Made by a program: the position numbers and the translations under genes. A DNA stretch of 64,000 nt from Candidatus Scalindua sp. (GTDB taxonomy: Bacteria; Planctomycetota; Brocadiia; Brocadiales; Scalinduaceae), in the NCBI GenBank assembly GCA_031316155.1, contig JALDRB010000004.1, forward strand, positions 1 through 64,000. The letters run 5' to 3'. This document shows positions 54,643-62,372 of the stretch, piece after piece. The notes under the pieces were generated by a model that saw only the letters and a program-made list of their open reading frames with translations, was not told the origin of the DNA and searched no databases. How positions within the stretch are numbered: the stretch's first letter is position 1; the number at the start of each line of letters is the position of its first letter.

Positions 54643-55170
54643 ATGAAGAAAAAGAACTCACAGAACAACAAAGAGGCTTTCACGGATATGAATACTCTGT
54701 TACAGAAACTCTATGATGAGGATGAGGAGAGAGTGAAACAGACACTGGGGGATATAACCAGGATTGGTAAAGGTAACCGGGAATTGATGAAGGCTCTTCA
54801 GGAATTCTTAAGAAAAGAAAAGCAAATGGAACTTCGAATCCTGGCCATGCAGACTCTTGCAAATATTAAAAAGAGTACTCCCTCTTCGCCGAAAAGATTC
54901 AAGAAGCCCGTTATCTTTCAGTGTCCTGGTGCTGAGAGGATAAAGAGGATAGAAATTATAGACGTAATATGTCCGCACTGCCGGAAGATTGGTACTGCTT
55001 CGGTAGCCGGTTTTGAGAATGAATTTTCCTGTGAGAGCTGCGGAGAAATGATACAGCGTGTTTTACCTGAAAGCTGCATTGAAAAGTGTCCCGTAGGAAG
55101 TGAATGCGTCGGCGAAGAGCGTTATCAAAAATATATGAAAGGCAGAAAAAAAAGCAGCTTGTCGGGTTAG
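54643..55170 (+). CDS. Hypothetical Cys-rich protein framed by inverted repeats
   Basis: A 175-residue protein of unknown function. The first half is charged and helical (LLQKLYDEDEERVKQTLGDI, LRKEKQMELRILAMQTLANI), somewhat HEAT-like. The second half has zinc-ribbon-like pairs (ICPHCRKIG, SCESCGEM) and more cysteines (SCIEKCPVGSECVG). The gene begins at the right edge of repeat copy B and its TAG stop lies inside copy C, so both ends are set by repeat DNA. Confidence 0.6.
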   Translation: MKKKNSQNNKEAFTDMNTLLQKLYDEDEERVKQTLGDITRIGKGNRELMKALQEFLRKEKQMELRILAMQTLANIKKSTPSSPKRFKKPVIFQCPGAERIKRIEIIDVICPHCRKIGTASVAGFENEFSCESCGEMIQRVLPESCIEKCPVGSECVGEERYQKYMKGRKKSSLSG

Positions 55171-55310
55171 CGCATCCTGCGCAACTCTGTCAAAATTGCT
55201 ACCTCGTCCGAATGGATTCATCCGGGCGGGCAACGACATCCGTGTCGTTGATTAACGCCATTTTGGGCACCTGCCCGAATGACTCGTTCAGGCAGGAGTG
55301 CTAATGCACA
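55163..55310. repeat. Repeat family 2, copy C (inverted), with nested palindromes
   Basis: 148 bp, the reverse complement of copies A and B, enlarged by two small palindromic insertions (CCTGCCCGAA ... TTCAGGCAGG, and a CGTCCGAATGGATTCATCC stretch). The left end supplies the stop codon of the preceding gene. Confidence 0.65.
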
Positions 55311-55411
55311 TAAATACTTTAAAATATTGATATATTTATATTTTAAATGGAAATTTCTATACAATCAAATTAGACTATCCTGGTCAACTTTTTCCAAATG
55401 AAGAGGTTAAA

Positions 55412-55544
55412 TATACTCATCTTATAATTATTTTCGGATAAAATCCAAAAATTATTTTGCCCGAGTAAAGTCCTCGGCGCCTGGGGATACCTTCACCAAG
55501 ATTTGGTTTCCAGTAAAACCGAAAATTAAATCGGTTTTAGTATA
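55412..55544 (+). repeat. Palindromic element family 1, copy 3
   Basis: 133 bp from TATACT to AGTATA. More diverged in the left arm (ATTATTTTCGGATAAAATCC). It ends 14 bp before the YgiQ start, so it forms most of that gene's 5' leader. Confidence 0.8.
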
Positions 55545-55558
55545 GTAACGGGAAAGAG

Positions 55559-57523
55559 ATGAAAGAAAAGCAACCGGATTTAACCAGATGGCTTCCTACG
55601 ACAAAAAAGGAAGCAGAAATGCGGGATTGGGATGAACTCGATGTTGTTCTCATTTCGGGTGATGCCTATGTAGACCATCCTGCTTTTGGAACAGCCGTAA
55701 TCAGCAGAATTATTGAAAAGGAAGGCTACAAGGTAGCTATTGTTCCGCAGCCTAACTGGCATGACGATCTGCGTGATTTTAAAAAATTTGGAAGGCCCAG
55801 ATATTTTTTCGGAGTAACTTCGGGTTGCATGGATTCCATGGTAAGTCACTATACTGCCAACAAAAGACGCCGTTCGACAGATGCTTATACTCCGGGAGGA
55901 AAGGCCGGTTTTCGTCCGGATTATGCCGTTGCCACATACACAAAAATCTTAAAATTTCTGTATCCTGATGTGCCTGTCATAATCGGGGGTATAGAGGCTT
56001 CTTTAAGAAGAGTAACGCATTATGATTACTGGTCGGATAAACTTATGCCATCTATTCTCGAAACAAGCGGCGCTGATTTGTTAGTTTATGGAATGGGTGA
56101 GCAGGCTATCAAAGAAATTCTCAAGCTTCTGGAAAAAGGGGTACCTTTTCATCAACTGACGATGGTGAGGCAAACGGGCTATATTCGAGACAGGAACGCT
56201 GATATTCCAAAGAACAGGAATTGGAAAGACTCTTTTATCTGCTCTCATCAGAGTTGTCTGGATGACAAAAAAGCCTTTGCTTCAAATTTTAAACAGGTGG
56301 AGCAGGAATCAAATAAGATCTCTGCAAACAGGATTATTCAGGAAGTTTCAGATAAAACAGTGATCATTAACCCTCCTTTTCGAACTATGAAGGAAGAGGA
56401 GGTTGACGCTTGTTTTGACTTGCCTTATACAAGGCTGCCACATCCGAAATACCATAAACGCGGCGCAATTCCTGCCTATGAGATGATAAAGTTTTCGATA
56501 ACGATGCACAGGGGATGCTTTGGAGGGTGCAGTTTTTGTACTATTTCTGCACATCAGGGGAAATTCATTGCTAGCCGTTCTCAAAAATCCATTTTACATG
56601 AGGTAGATCAGGTAGTGAATATGCCGGATTTCAAAGGTTACATTTCTGACCTTGGAGGTCCATCTGCCAATATGTACAAAATGAAGGGCAGGGTGCAGGA
56701 GATTTGCGACAGGTGCGTCGCTCCTTCATGTATCTTCCCCGTAATATGCGGCAATCTCAATACAAGCCATTCTCAATTGACCGAAATGTATCGTAAAGTA
56801 GATCAGCACCCAAAAATAAAGAAAGCGTTTGTCGGAAGCGGAATACGGTATGACTTGGTAACAGAAAGTTATAATAAAAAAGCAGATTCGTCAGTTTACG
56901 ATTATCTGGTACAACTTTTAACCCGACATGTCTCCGGCAGGTTGAAGGTAGCGCCGGAGCATACCTCTCTTGACACGCTTAAAGTAATGAGAAAACCATC
57001 CTTTGCGCATTTTAAAGAATTTAAAAAACTGTTTGATCGTATCGACAGAGAATTCGGCCTTAATCAGCAGCTTGTGCCTTACTTCATATCCAGTCATCCC
57101 GGTTGCAGAGAGGAAGAGATGGCAAACCTTGCGGTAGAAACGAAAGATCTTGATTTCAAACTGGAACACGTTCAGGACTTCACCCCCACTCCCATGACAG
57201 TTGCCACGGTTATCTATTATTCCGGTTACCATCCTTATACGTTAAAGAACTATTACACTTCAAAATCTATAGAGGAGAAAAGGAATCAACATCGTTTCTT
57301 TTTCTGGTACCGGAAAGAGAATCAAGCCTGGATAAAAAAGAGACTCACTGAAGCCAAAAGACCGGATCTGTTAAAACGCCTTTTCTGCCTCGAAAACAGA
57401 GAATTACGACAAAAGGAAACCGTTGTGAAGAAAAGAATGCCGAAACCTTCGGGAAAACAGCGAAGAGGAAAAAACAGGATTGAAAGGACAAATAATCCTG
57501 GACTAAAACGAAAGGGATTGTAG
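55559..57523 (+). CDS. YgiQ family radical SAM protein
   Basis: A 654-residue YgiQ-type (UPF0313) radical SAM protein. The N-terminal part has ISGDAYVDHPAFGTAVI and PRYFFGVTSGCMDSMVSHYT, the middle VIIGGIEASLRR, and the radical SAM cluster motif is HRGCFGGCSFCTISAHQG (Cx3Cx2C). The C-terminus is basic. The reaction is not established for the family. A GGGAAAGAG ribosome binding site precedes the ATG, directly after the palindromic element. Complete. Confidence 0.93.
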   Translation: MKEKQPDLTRWLPTTKKEAEMRDWDELDVVLISGDAYVDHPAFGTAVISRIIEKEGYKVAIVPQPNWHDDLRDFKKFGRPRYFFGVTSGCMDSMVSHYTANKRRRSTDAYTPGGKAGFRPDYAVATYTKILKFLYPDVPVIIGGIEASLRRVTHYDYWSDKLMPSILETSGADLLVYGMGEQAIKEILKLLEKGVPFHQLTMVRQTGYIRDRNADIPKNRNWKDSFICSHQSCLDDKKAFASNFKQVEQESNKISANRIIQEVSDKTVIINPPFRTMKEEEVDACFDLPYTRLPHPKYHKRGAIPAYEMIKFSITMHRGCFGGCSFCTISAHQGKFIASRSQKSILHEVDQVVNMPDFKGYISDLGGPSANMYKMKGRVQEICDRCVAPSCIFPVICGNLNTSHSQLTEMYRKVDQHPKIKKAFVGSGIRYDLVTESYNKKADSSVYDYLVQLLTRHVSGRLKVAPEHTSLDTLKVMRKPSFAHFKEFKKLFDRIDREFGLNQQLVPYFISSHPGCREEEMANLAVETKDLDFKLEHVQDFTPTPMTVATVIYYSGYHPYTLKNYYTSKSIEEKRNQHRFFFWYRKENQAWIKKRLTEAKRPDLLKRLFCLENRELRQKETVVKKRMPKPSGKQRRGKNRIERTNNPGLKRKGL

Positions 57524-57848
57524 ATTCTTAAGTATTAGATTTTGATAATTCCCTCTTCCAAACATCTAGGGCAAGCTTTGGCAAAATATTTAAAATCAGT
57601 TTTTCCCAGGAATCCTAAAAAGCACCAAATAGCAAATTTCAAATAACAAACAAATCTCAATTCTAAAATTCAAAATCCTTTAACGTGTTAAACAATTTGA
57701 GGTCTTGTCATTACAAGAATTTTTATAATTCTCATTTCCATTAAATGCAAATTAAAATGCCAGTGAATATATGTAACAGGGCGAGCAAACTTGATTTGAT
57801 CATTTACATATGAAAATTTGTATAACCTCAGCTTCCGACTCGTTAGGG
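57524..57848. other. AT-rich decayed intergenic DNA
   Basis: Low-complexity stretches built on CAAAT/CAAATAACAAA. No gene seen. Confidence 0.4.
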
Positions 57849-58124
57849 CTAAGCTTGTCTCAGTTTATTCAATAGCTTCTCATAATCTGAATGGGATCCA
57901 ATCCAGAACCATACTATTTCGTTATTCTATTGTATTCCTACAGCCCGATAATCTATTGAAATATGTGCTGAATAAATCGGTCTGGTCGAATGCACTCGCT
58001 TGAAGTGTATTCCTGGATGATAAGGGTCATTGTTGAAATGGGTGTAAGCATCTTTCGCTTGTTTTTGAATTTTCTTCGGGAGTTCTGCCAATAGCTTACG
58101 AAATTGTTCAGTTGTATGTGAAAT
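57849..58124 (-). pseudogene. RelE/ParE-like toxin with in-frame stop
   Basis: Minus-strand frame: ISHTTEQFRKLLAELPKKIQ, KQAKDAYTHFNNDPYHPGIHF, KRVHSTRPIYSAHISIDYRA, VGIQ-stop-NNEIVWFWIGSHSDYEKLLNKL, stop at 57849. The internal TAG is at 57927-57929 in the same frame. The arrangement is like the intact cassette toxin at 37464-37724. No ATG is visible at the start. It directly follows its antitoxin. Confidence 0.75.
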
Positions 58125-58342
58125 TACAGTTTGTTGATATCCAGTGGTTTGGTCTTTCCTTGCGCATATTCAGCTAGCGCCTCGTCTGCCAGTTTATCTA
58201 ATATCCCTTCCGATTCAGCAAACATTTTTTCCCATTTTTTTTCTGATTCCAACTCATTCATCAACCATTTTGCAAGAATATTTTGCTCAATTTCCGGCAA
58301 CTTCGACGCTTCTTCAAATGCTTTTTTAAGAAGTTGTGTCAT
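58124..58342 (-). CDS. Antitoxin of a RelE-type module
   Basis: A 72-residue antitoxin: KKAFEEASKLPEIEQNILAK, WLMNELESEKKWEKMFAES and EGILDKLADEALAEYAQGKT. The architecture and C-terminal EAL-EY-GKT tail match the antitoxin class found at 37263. The frame is intact while the toxin after it is interrupted. Confidence 0.8.
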   Translation of the reverse strand: MTQLLKKAFEEASKLPEIEQNILAKWLMNELESEKKWEKMFAESEGILDKLADEALAEYAQGKTKPLDINKL

Positions 58343-58580
58343 GATTCTCCTCTGATAATTTTCACATTCCTAAAACTACTAAATTGTCAGACAGTTTTTC
58401 AAATATTTGGTATCACTGTTTTACCGCTATCCCTCTCTTATGTATCGCTATGTCAGATACTATAACATAAGCATTGTAGAAAGTCCAGACTCTGCATGAT
58501 GAGTGATGTAGTCGAAGGGTACCCGAAAGCAAAATTGATGATAGGCCTTTAAATGGACAATTAATAAATCGCCGACACAA

Positions 58581-59045
58581 CTACTTCTTCTTCAGGAGAG
58601 CACACAGTTCTTCAATAAATCCCACTTGCCCTTTTAACAGCTTCTTTTTAGCCATATCAATCGTGAACCATCCAGCACGATCTACTTCCGGAATTTCCTG
58701 TTCTTTCCCGGAACGAGGAGGCCATTCCATGGTGAACGTATTACTCTTTATCTTTGAAGCGTCACAGTCTCCTTCTACAGCCCAGGCAGTGATAATTTTA
58801 TTACTCGGCTGTTTCAGGGGTTTAAGAGGCATAAATTCTCCCTCTGCCTGAAAACCCGTCTCCTCCCGAAACTCACGTTTTGCTACTTGAAAAGGGTTCT
58901 CGCTCTCCCCATACTCTCCCTTGGGAATTGACCAGATACCGAGATCCTTTCTGGCCCAGAAGGGGCCGCCGGGATGGACAAGTAAAACTTCTACAACGTC
59001 TTTCTGGTACCTGTACAGGAGAATTCCTGCACTTTTTTTGGGCAT
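58581..59045 (-). CDS. Nudix hydrolase
   Basis: A 154-residue Nudix protein. The catalytic box is complete: G-x5-E-x7-REFREETGF, spanning KGEYGESENPFQVAK and the residues after it. It hydrolyses a nucleoside diphosphate derivative; the substrate is unknown. N-terminal KKSAGILLYRYQKDVVEVLL and the IPKGE before the box are typical of small MutT-like members. A second, broken copy lies at 60371-60756. Confidence 0.9.
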   Translation of the reverse strand: MPKKSAGILLYRYQKDVVEVLLVHPGGPFWARKDLGIWSIPKGEYGESENPFQVAKREFREETGFQAEGEFMPLKPLKQPSNKIITAWAVEGDCDASKIKSNTFTMEWPPRSGKEQEIPEVDRAGWFTIDMAKKKLLKGQVGFIEELCALLKKK

Positions 59046-59215
59046 AGTAGCTCCTCTTGAGTGTCGTTATATAGTAATGATTGATAAGGTGCAGCGATTA
59101 TTACCACCTATTTGCAAATTGCCTGATAGTAACAAGAATCACCTATATTTTTTCTTTTTCTCCAGTACTATCCCAATAATTTTATATTCAATTTTCTATT
59201 AAGTTCAATATCATT

Positions 59216-59375
59216 CTATTTAGGGTTGAGAGGATGTAATAAACGTATTTTACCATACTTCTTGAGTTGTTTAAAAGTCGCTTCTCCCTCCTCATTACAA
59301 ACAACAACATAATCATTATGTTCTTGTTTCAGATAAGGGCCGTTAGCAATGGATTTTATTTAACCTTGAGGAAGG
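59216..59375 (-). pseudogene. S24/LexA-like peptidase C-terminal relic, copy 1
   Basis: Minus strand: KQEHNDYVVVCNEEGEATFK, QLKKYGKIRLLHPLNPK, stop at 59216. This is the end of an S24-type repressor (LexA/CI-like). Upstream the frame is broken and the Ser-containing segment is lost. It lies just upstream of the Nudix gene. Confidence 0.6.
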
Positions 59376-59431
59376 CAATTTTAAAGTGCTTATAGATTTG
59401 TTTGTGCATGGAATTCAAAATGTTTAAAAGG

Positions 59432-59758
59432 CTACTCTCCATACATATCGGTAATAAGTTGCCTCAATTGCTGAGATTTTTCAGTTGATAACTTGTCAAT
59501 TTTCTGTTTTAGCCGGTTTTTGCTGATTGTTCTTATCTGATCAACCGCAATTTCTGCATCCTGACCAGAACATTTTATCTGTATGCGGCTTCTCCATTTA
59601 TAATGTAATTTGCTGGTTAAGGGGCAAACAACAACAATATCCAAGTTCCGATTCATAGCGTCCTGGCTAATAATAACAACAGGATGGATCTTTTTTATTT
59701 CACTGCCAACGGTTGGATTAAGATCGGCATAGTAGATTTCATACCTCTTAGGAGTCAA
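59432..59758 (-). CDS. mazF: MazF/PemK family toxin
   Basis: A 108-residue endoribonuclease toxin: KRYEIYYADLNPTVGSEIKK, HPVVIISQDAMNRNLDIVVV, CPLTSKLHYKWRSRI and AVDQIRTISKNRL. All family motifs are present, so it should be active. It overlaps the antitoxin gene by 11 bp. Confidence 0.93.
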   Translation of the reverse strand: MTPKRYEIYYADLNPTVGSEIKKIHPVVIISQDAMNRNLDIVVVCPLTSKLHYKWRSRIQIKCSGQDAEIAVDQIRTISKNRLKQKIDKLSTEKSQQLRQLITDMYGE

Positions 59759-60020
59759 GGTTTTCCTCTTCTAATCCATCCATCAAAGTTACATCAAAAT
59801 CATTCCAATTTTCTTTTTCTTCAGACATCGATTTAAAAGTTTCTTCCCATGTTAATTTTTTGTCTTCTTTTCTGTGTAGTAAAACACCATCTTCCTTTTC
59901 TTCCAACACGACCGATTCTGAAAACCCGTATTTTCGCAAAATTTTTTTAGGCAGGCGAATTCCTTTCGAATTGCCTATGGGAATCAGTTTTATGTCTTTA
60001 GTACGTGTTTGTTTCTCCAT
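59748..60020 (-). CDS. mazE: MazE/AbrB-type antitoxin
   Basis: A 90-residue antitoxin with an AbrB-type swapped-hairpin DNA-binding domain (IKLIPIGNSKGIRLPKKILR, KYGFSESVVLEEKEDG) and an acidic C-terminal tail (LMDGLEEENLDS) that blocks MazF. Intact module, flanked on both sides by copies of the S24-Nudix duplication. Confidence 0.9.
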   Translation of the reverse strand: MEKQTRTKDIKLIPIGNSKGIRLPKKILRKYGFSESVVLEEKEDGVLLHRKEDKKLTWEETFKSMSEEKENWNDFDVTLMDGLEEENLDS

Positions 60021-60370
60021 TTTTGTATCCTTTCCAGATATTAAACGAGATTTGCAATGTAATTACTGTAATTACTTTTGTAAATTATGTCAAGATAATT
60101 TTAAACGATTGTTTATAACACGGAGTGTGGTTAAAGTAACAAGGAGGTATGTCTACATGTCAACAAGGTTTACAAGTTTCTTTGGTACATCTATATTTTG
60201 TTTCAACATTGTTTTAGCTTGTCGACGACGATCTTTGACTCAATGTGCGTCGTACAATATTCAATAGTTCGGAAAATACACTGTCCAGTTCCCTGTTAAA
60301 TCTTCTCATCTGACGATAAAGTGCACAGCGACTCCGGGCTTTTTTAAGGAATACTAAATCGACAACACAA
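60021..60370. other. 350-bp spacer between mazE and the second Nudix copy
   Basis: Minus-strand frame fragments such as RRFNRELDSVFSELLNIVRR look like leftover coding sequence, but I cannot name a family. Confidence 0.3.
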
Positions 60371-60756
60371 CTACTTCTTCAGGAGAGTACAAAGTTCTTC
60401 AATAAATCCTACTTTTGTCCTTTTAATAACTTTCTTTCAGCCATATCAATCGTGAACCATGCTGCACGATCTACTTCCGGAAATTCCTGTTCTTTTCCGG
60501 AATGAGGTGGCCATTCCATTGTGAAGGTATTACTCTTTATCTTTGAAGCATCACAGTCTCCTTCTACAGCCCAGGCAGTGATAATTTTATTACTCGGCTG
60601 TTTCAGGGGTTTAAGAGGTTTAAATTCTCCCTTGGGAATTGACCAGATACCAAGATCCTTTTTGCCCCAGAAGGGGCAGCCGGGATGGACAAGTAAAACT
60701 TCTACAACGTCTTTCTGGTACCGGTACATGAGAATTCCTGCACTTTTTCTGGGCAT
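60371..60756 (-). pseudogene. Nudix hydrolase, second copy, box deleted
   Basis: Matches the gene at 58581-59045 nearly residue for residue, but the DNA between IPKGE and FKPLKPLK is missing. The deletion joins two TCTCCCT repeats and removes the whole catalytic Nudix box. A two-base insertion near 60414 then shifts the last residues (VGFIEELCTLLKK in another phase, stop at 60371). Catalytically dead. Confidence 0.85.
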
Positions 60757-60926
60757 AGTATTTCCTGTTGAGAGTCATTTTATAGTAATGATTATAAGGT
60801 ACAGCAATTATTTCCATCTATGTGCCTATCGCCTTATGGTAACAAGAATCACTTATATCTTTTCTTTTTCTCCAGTACCACCCCAATTATCCTCTATTCA
60901 ATTTCTCTCTTAAGCTCAATACCATT

Positions 60927-61130
60927 CTATTTAGGGTTGAGAGGATGTAATAAACGTATTTTACCATACTTCCTGAGTTGTTTGAAAGTTGCTTCTTCCC
61001 CCTCATTACAAACAACAATATAATCATCTTGTTTCAAGACAGGATTAAGAACTATGATATCTCCGTCGTAAAATTCAGGTTCCATACTGTCACATCTTAC
61101 CTTGAGTACAAATGTCCCCTTTGTATCATT
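60927..61130 (-). pseudogene. S24/LexA-like peptidase relic, copy 2
   Basis: Longer than copy 1: GTFVLKVRCDSMEPEFYDGD, IIVLNPVLKQDDYIVVCNEG, EEATFKQLRKYGKIRLLHPL, stop at 60927. The catalytic Ser is in CDSMEP. An in-frame TAA at 61131-61133 cuts off the N-terminal part. Same position relative to its Nudix copy as copy 1. Confidence 0.7.
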
Positions 61131-61446
61131 TTAACGTATTCTTCATAACCATATTCCTGTTAATTATCACATATCTCCTGCCAATTGCCGGCCTGTGTCT
61201 ATTAAATTACAGGCACACTTTTTACCTCGTCCATACGTGCCGGTTGATGATGGTTGGCTGAGGTATGATGAAGACTCAATCTTGGTAAAGTAAATTATTT
61301 ATAATTTGCTCTTATAAGGTTAACAGCAGCTGTACATCTACATTTCGTCGATCTTTTGATCCATTTTGTTTCAAATGTTCACATCAACAAAAAACCGATT
61401 TCCTATTATCAATTACAAGGAGATCTGTAACACAAAGGTAACTATT
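61131..61446. other. 316-bp spacer
   Basis: Nothing coding or repeated recognised before the palindromic element at 61447. Confidence 0.4.
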
Positions 61447-61618
61447 TATACTCATATTATAATGGTTTTCGAACCTGCGTGTGCGTAAGGAACGCACGCA
61501 GACAGGTAAAATCCGAGAAAAAACGGAGCGAGTAAAGTCCTCGGAGCCTTTTGTCCGGGGATACCTTCACCAAAATTTGGTTTCCAGTAAAACCGAAAAC
61601 CAAATCGGTTTTAGTATA
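61447..61618 (+). repeat. Palindromic element family 1, copy 4, with nested palindrome
   Basis: 172 bp from TATACT to AGTATA. The block GGTTTTCG-GATAAAATCCGAG is split by about 35 bp containing CTGCGTGTGCGT / ACGCACGCAG, a small palindrome inserted inside the element. Confidence 0.85.
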
Positions 61619-61651
61619 ATACGAGTACGAAGTTTTTACGTTTAATGCCTT

Positions 61652-61867
61652 ATGGAAACATGGCAAGTCCCTACCATATTTGCTGCTGGAGTTATCACAG
61701 GAATTATAAATACACTGGCAGGTGGAGGTTCTTTACTGACCCTGCCAATGCTCATCTTCATAGGCTTACCCTCAACAACTGCAAATGGTACCAATCGTTT
61801 TGCTATTATGGTTCAGAATATATGCGCAGTTGCAGGTTTTAAGAAAAATGGGGTTTCAAATTCCTGA
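61652..61867 (+). pseudogene. TSUP (TauE/SafE) membrane protein, N-terminal remnant
   Basis: Seventy-one residues match the beginning of TSUP-family anion exporters (FAAGVITGIINTLAGGGSLL, TLPMLIFIGLPSTTANGTNR, FAIMVQNICAVAGFKKNGVS). Full-length members are about 250 residues; the rest is absent after 61867. Confidence 0.75.
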
Positions 61868-62372
61868 ATCGTTTTTACACATAATAGACAAATTGAATTT
61901 CAGTGTTGTCTACCGGCATAAAAACTTTGAAACCTTTTCGTTGATACCAAATAGTTACTCATTATCCTTAACTCATACTTTTATGTCTCGATATTATACA
62001 ATAATCTTAATATGTGACATCAATTCTAAGAGCGGTGAAAAACTGATACCCTTCCTTTTCTCATTCCTCAAGACTCCGACAGGCAAAATTGCCCCTTCAG
62101 TTCTTAATAATCAACCACTTACAAAAATGAAAACTCCTGAAGAACTCATTTCGATGATTTAAATAACTAGGTAAAAAAAACCACACCCCTTTTTTTATAC
62201 CATTCTTGTTATCAAACCTCAAGTTTCATGAATTCAATCATTTACGGCAATTATTTGCAAATTATTGCCGTTGGTACGATAGTTGTTGGTCATAAATAGT
62301 TCATATCTGTATATCGTTAAATCAAATTTGAAATAGTGACTTGTTGAACATTTTTGATGCAGGAAACTACGA
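61868..62372. other. 505-bp spacer before the hybrid kinase gene
   Basis: An uninterrupted frame to 62162 ends in PTGKIAPSVLNNQPLTKMKT, but nothing supports it as a gene. Otherwise AT-rich with no recognised element. Confidence 0.35.

Noticed and set aside
61457-61666. 69-residue minus-strand frame
   Set aside because: It is the antisense translation of palindromic element copy 4.
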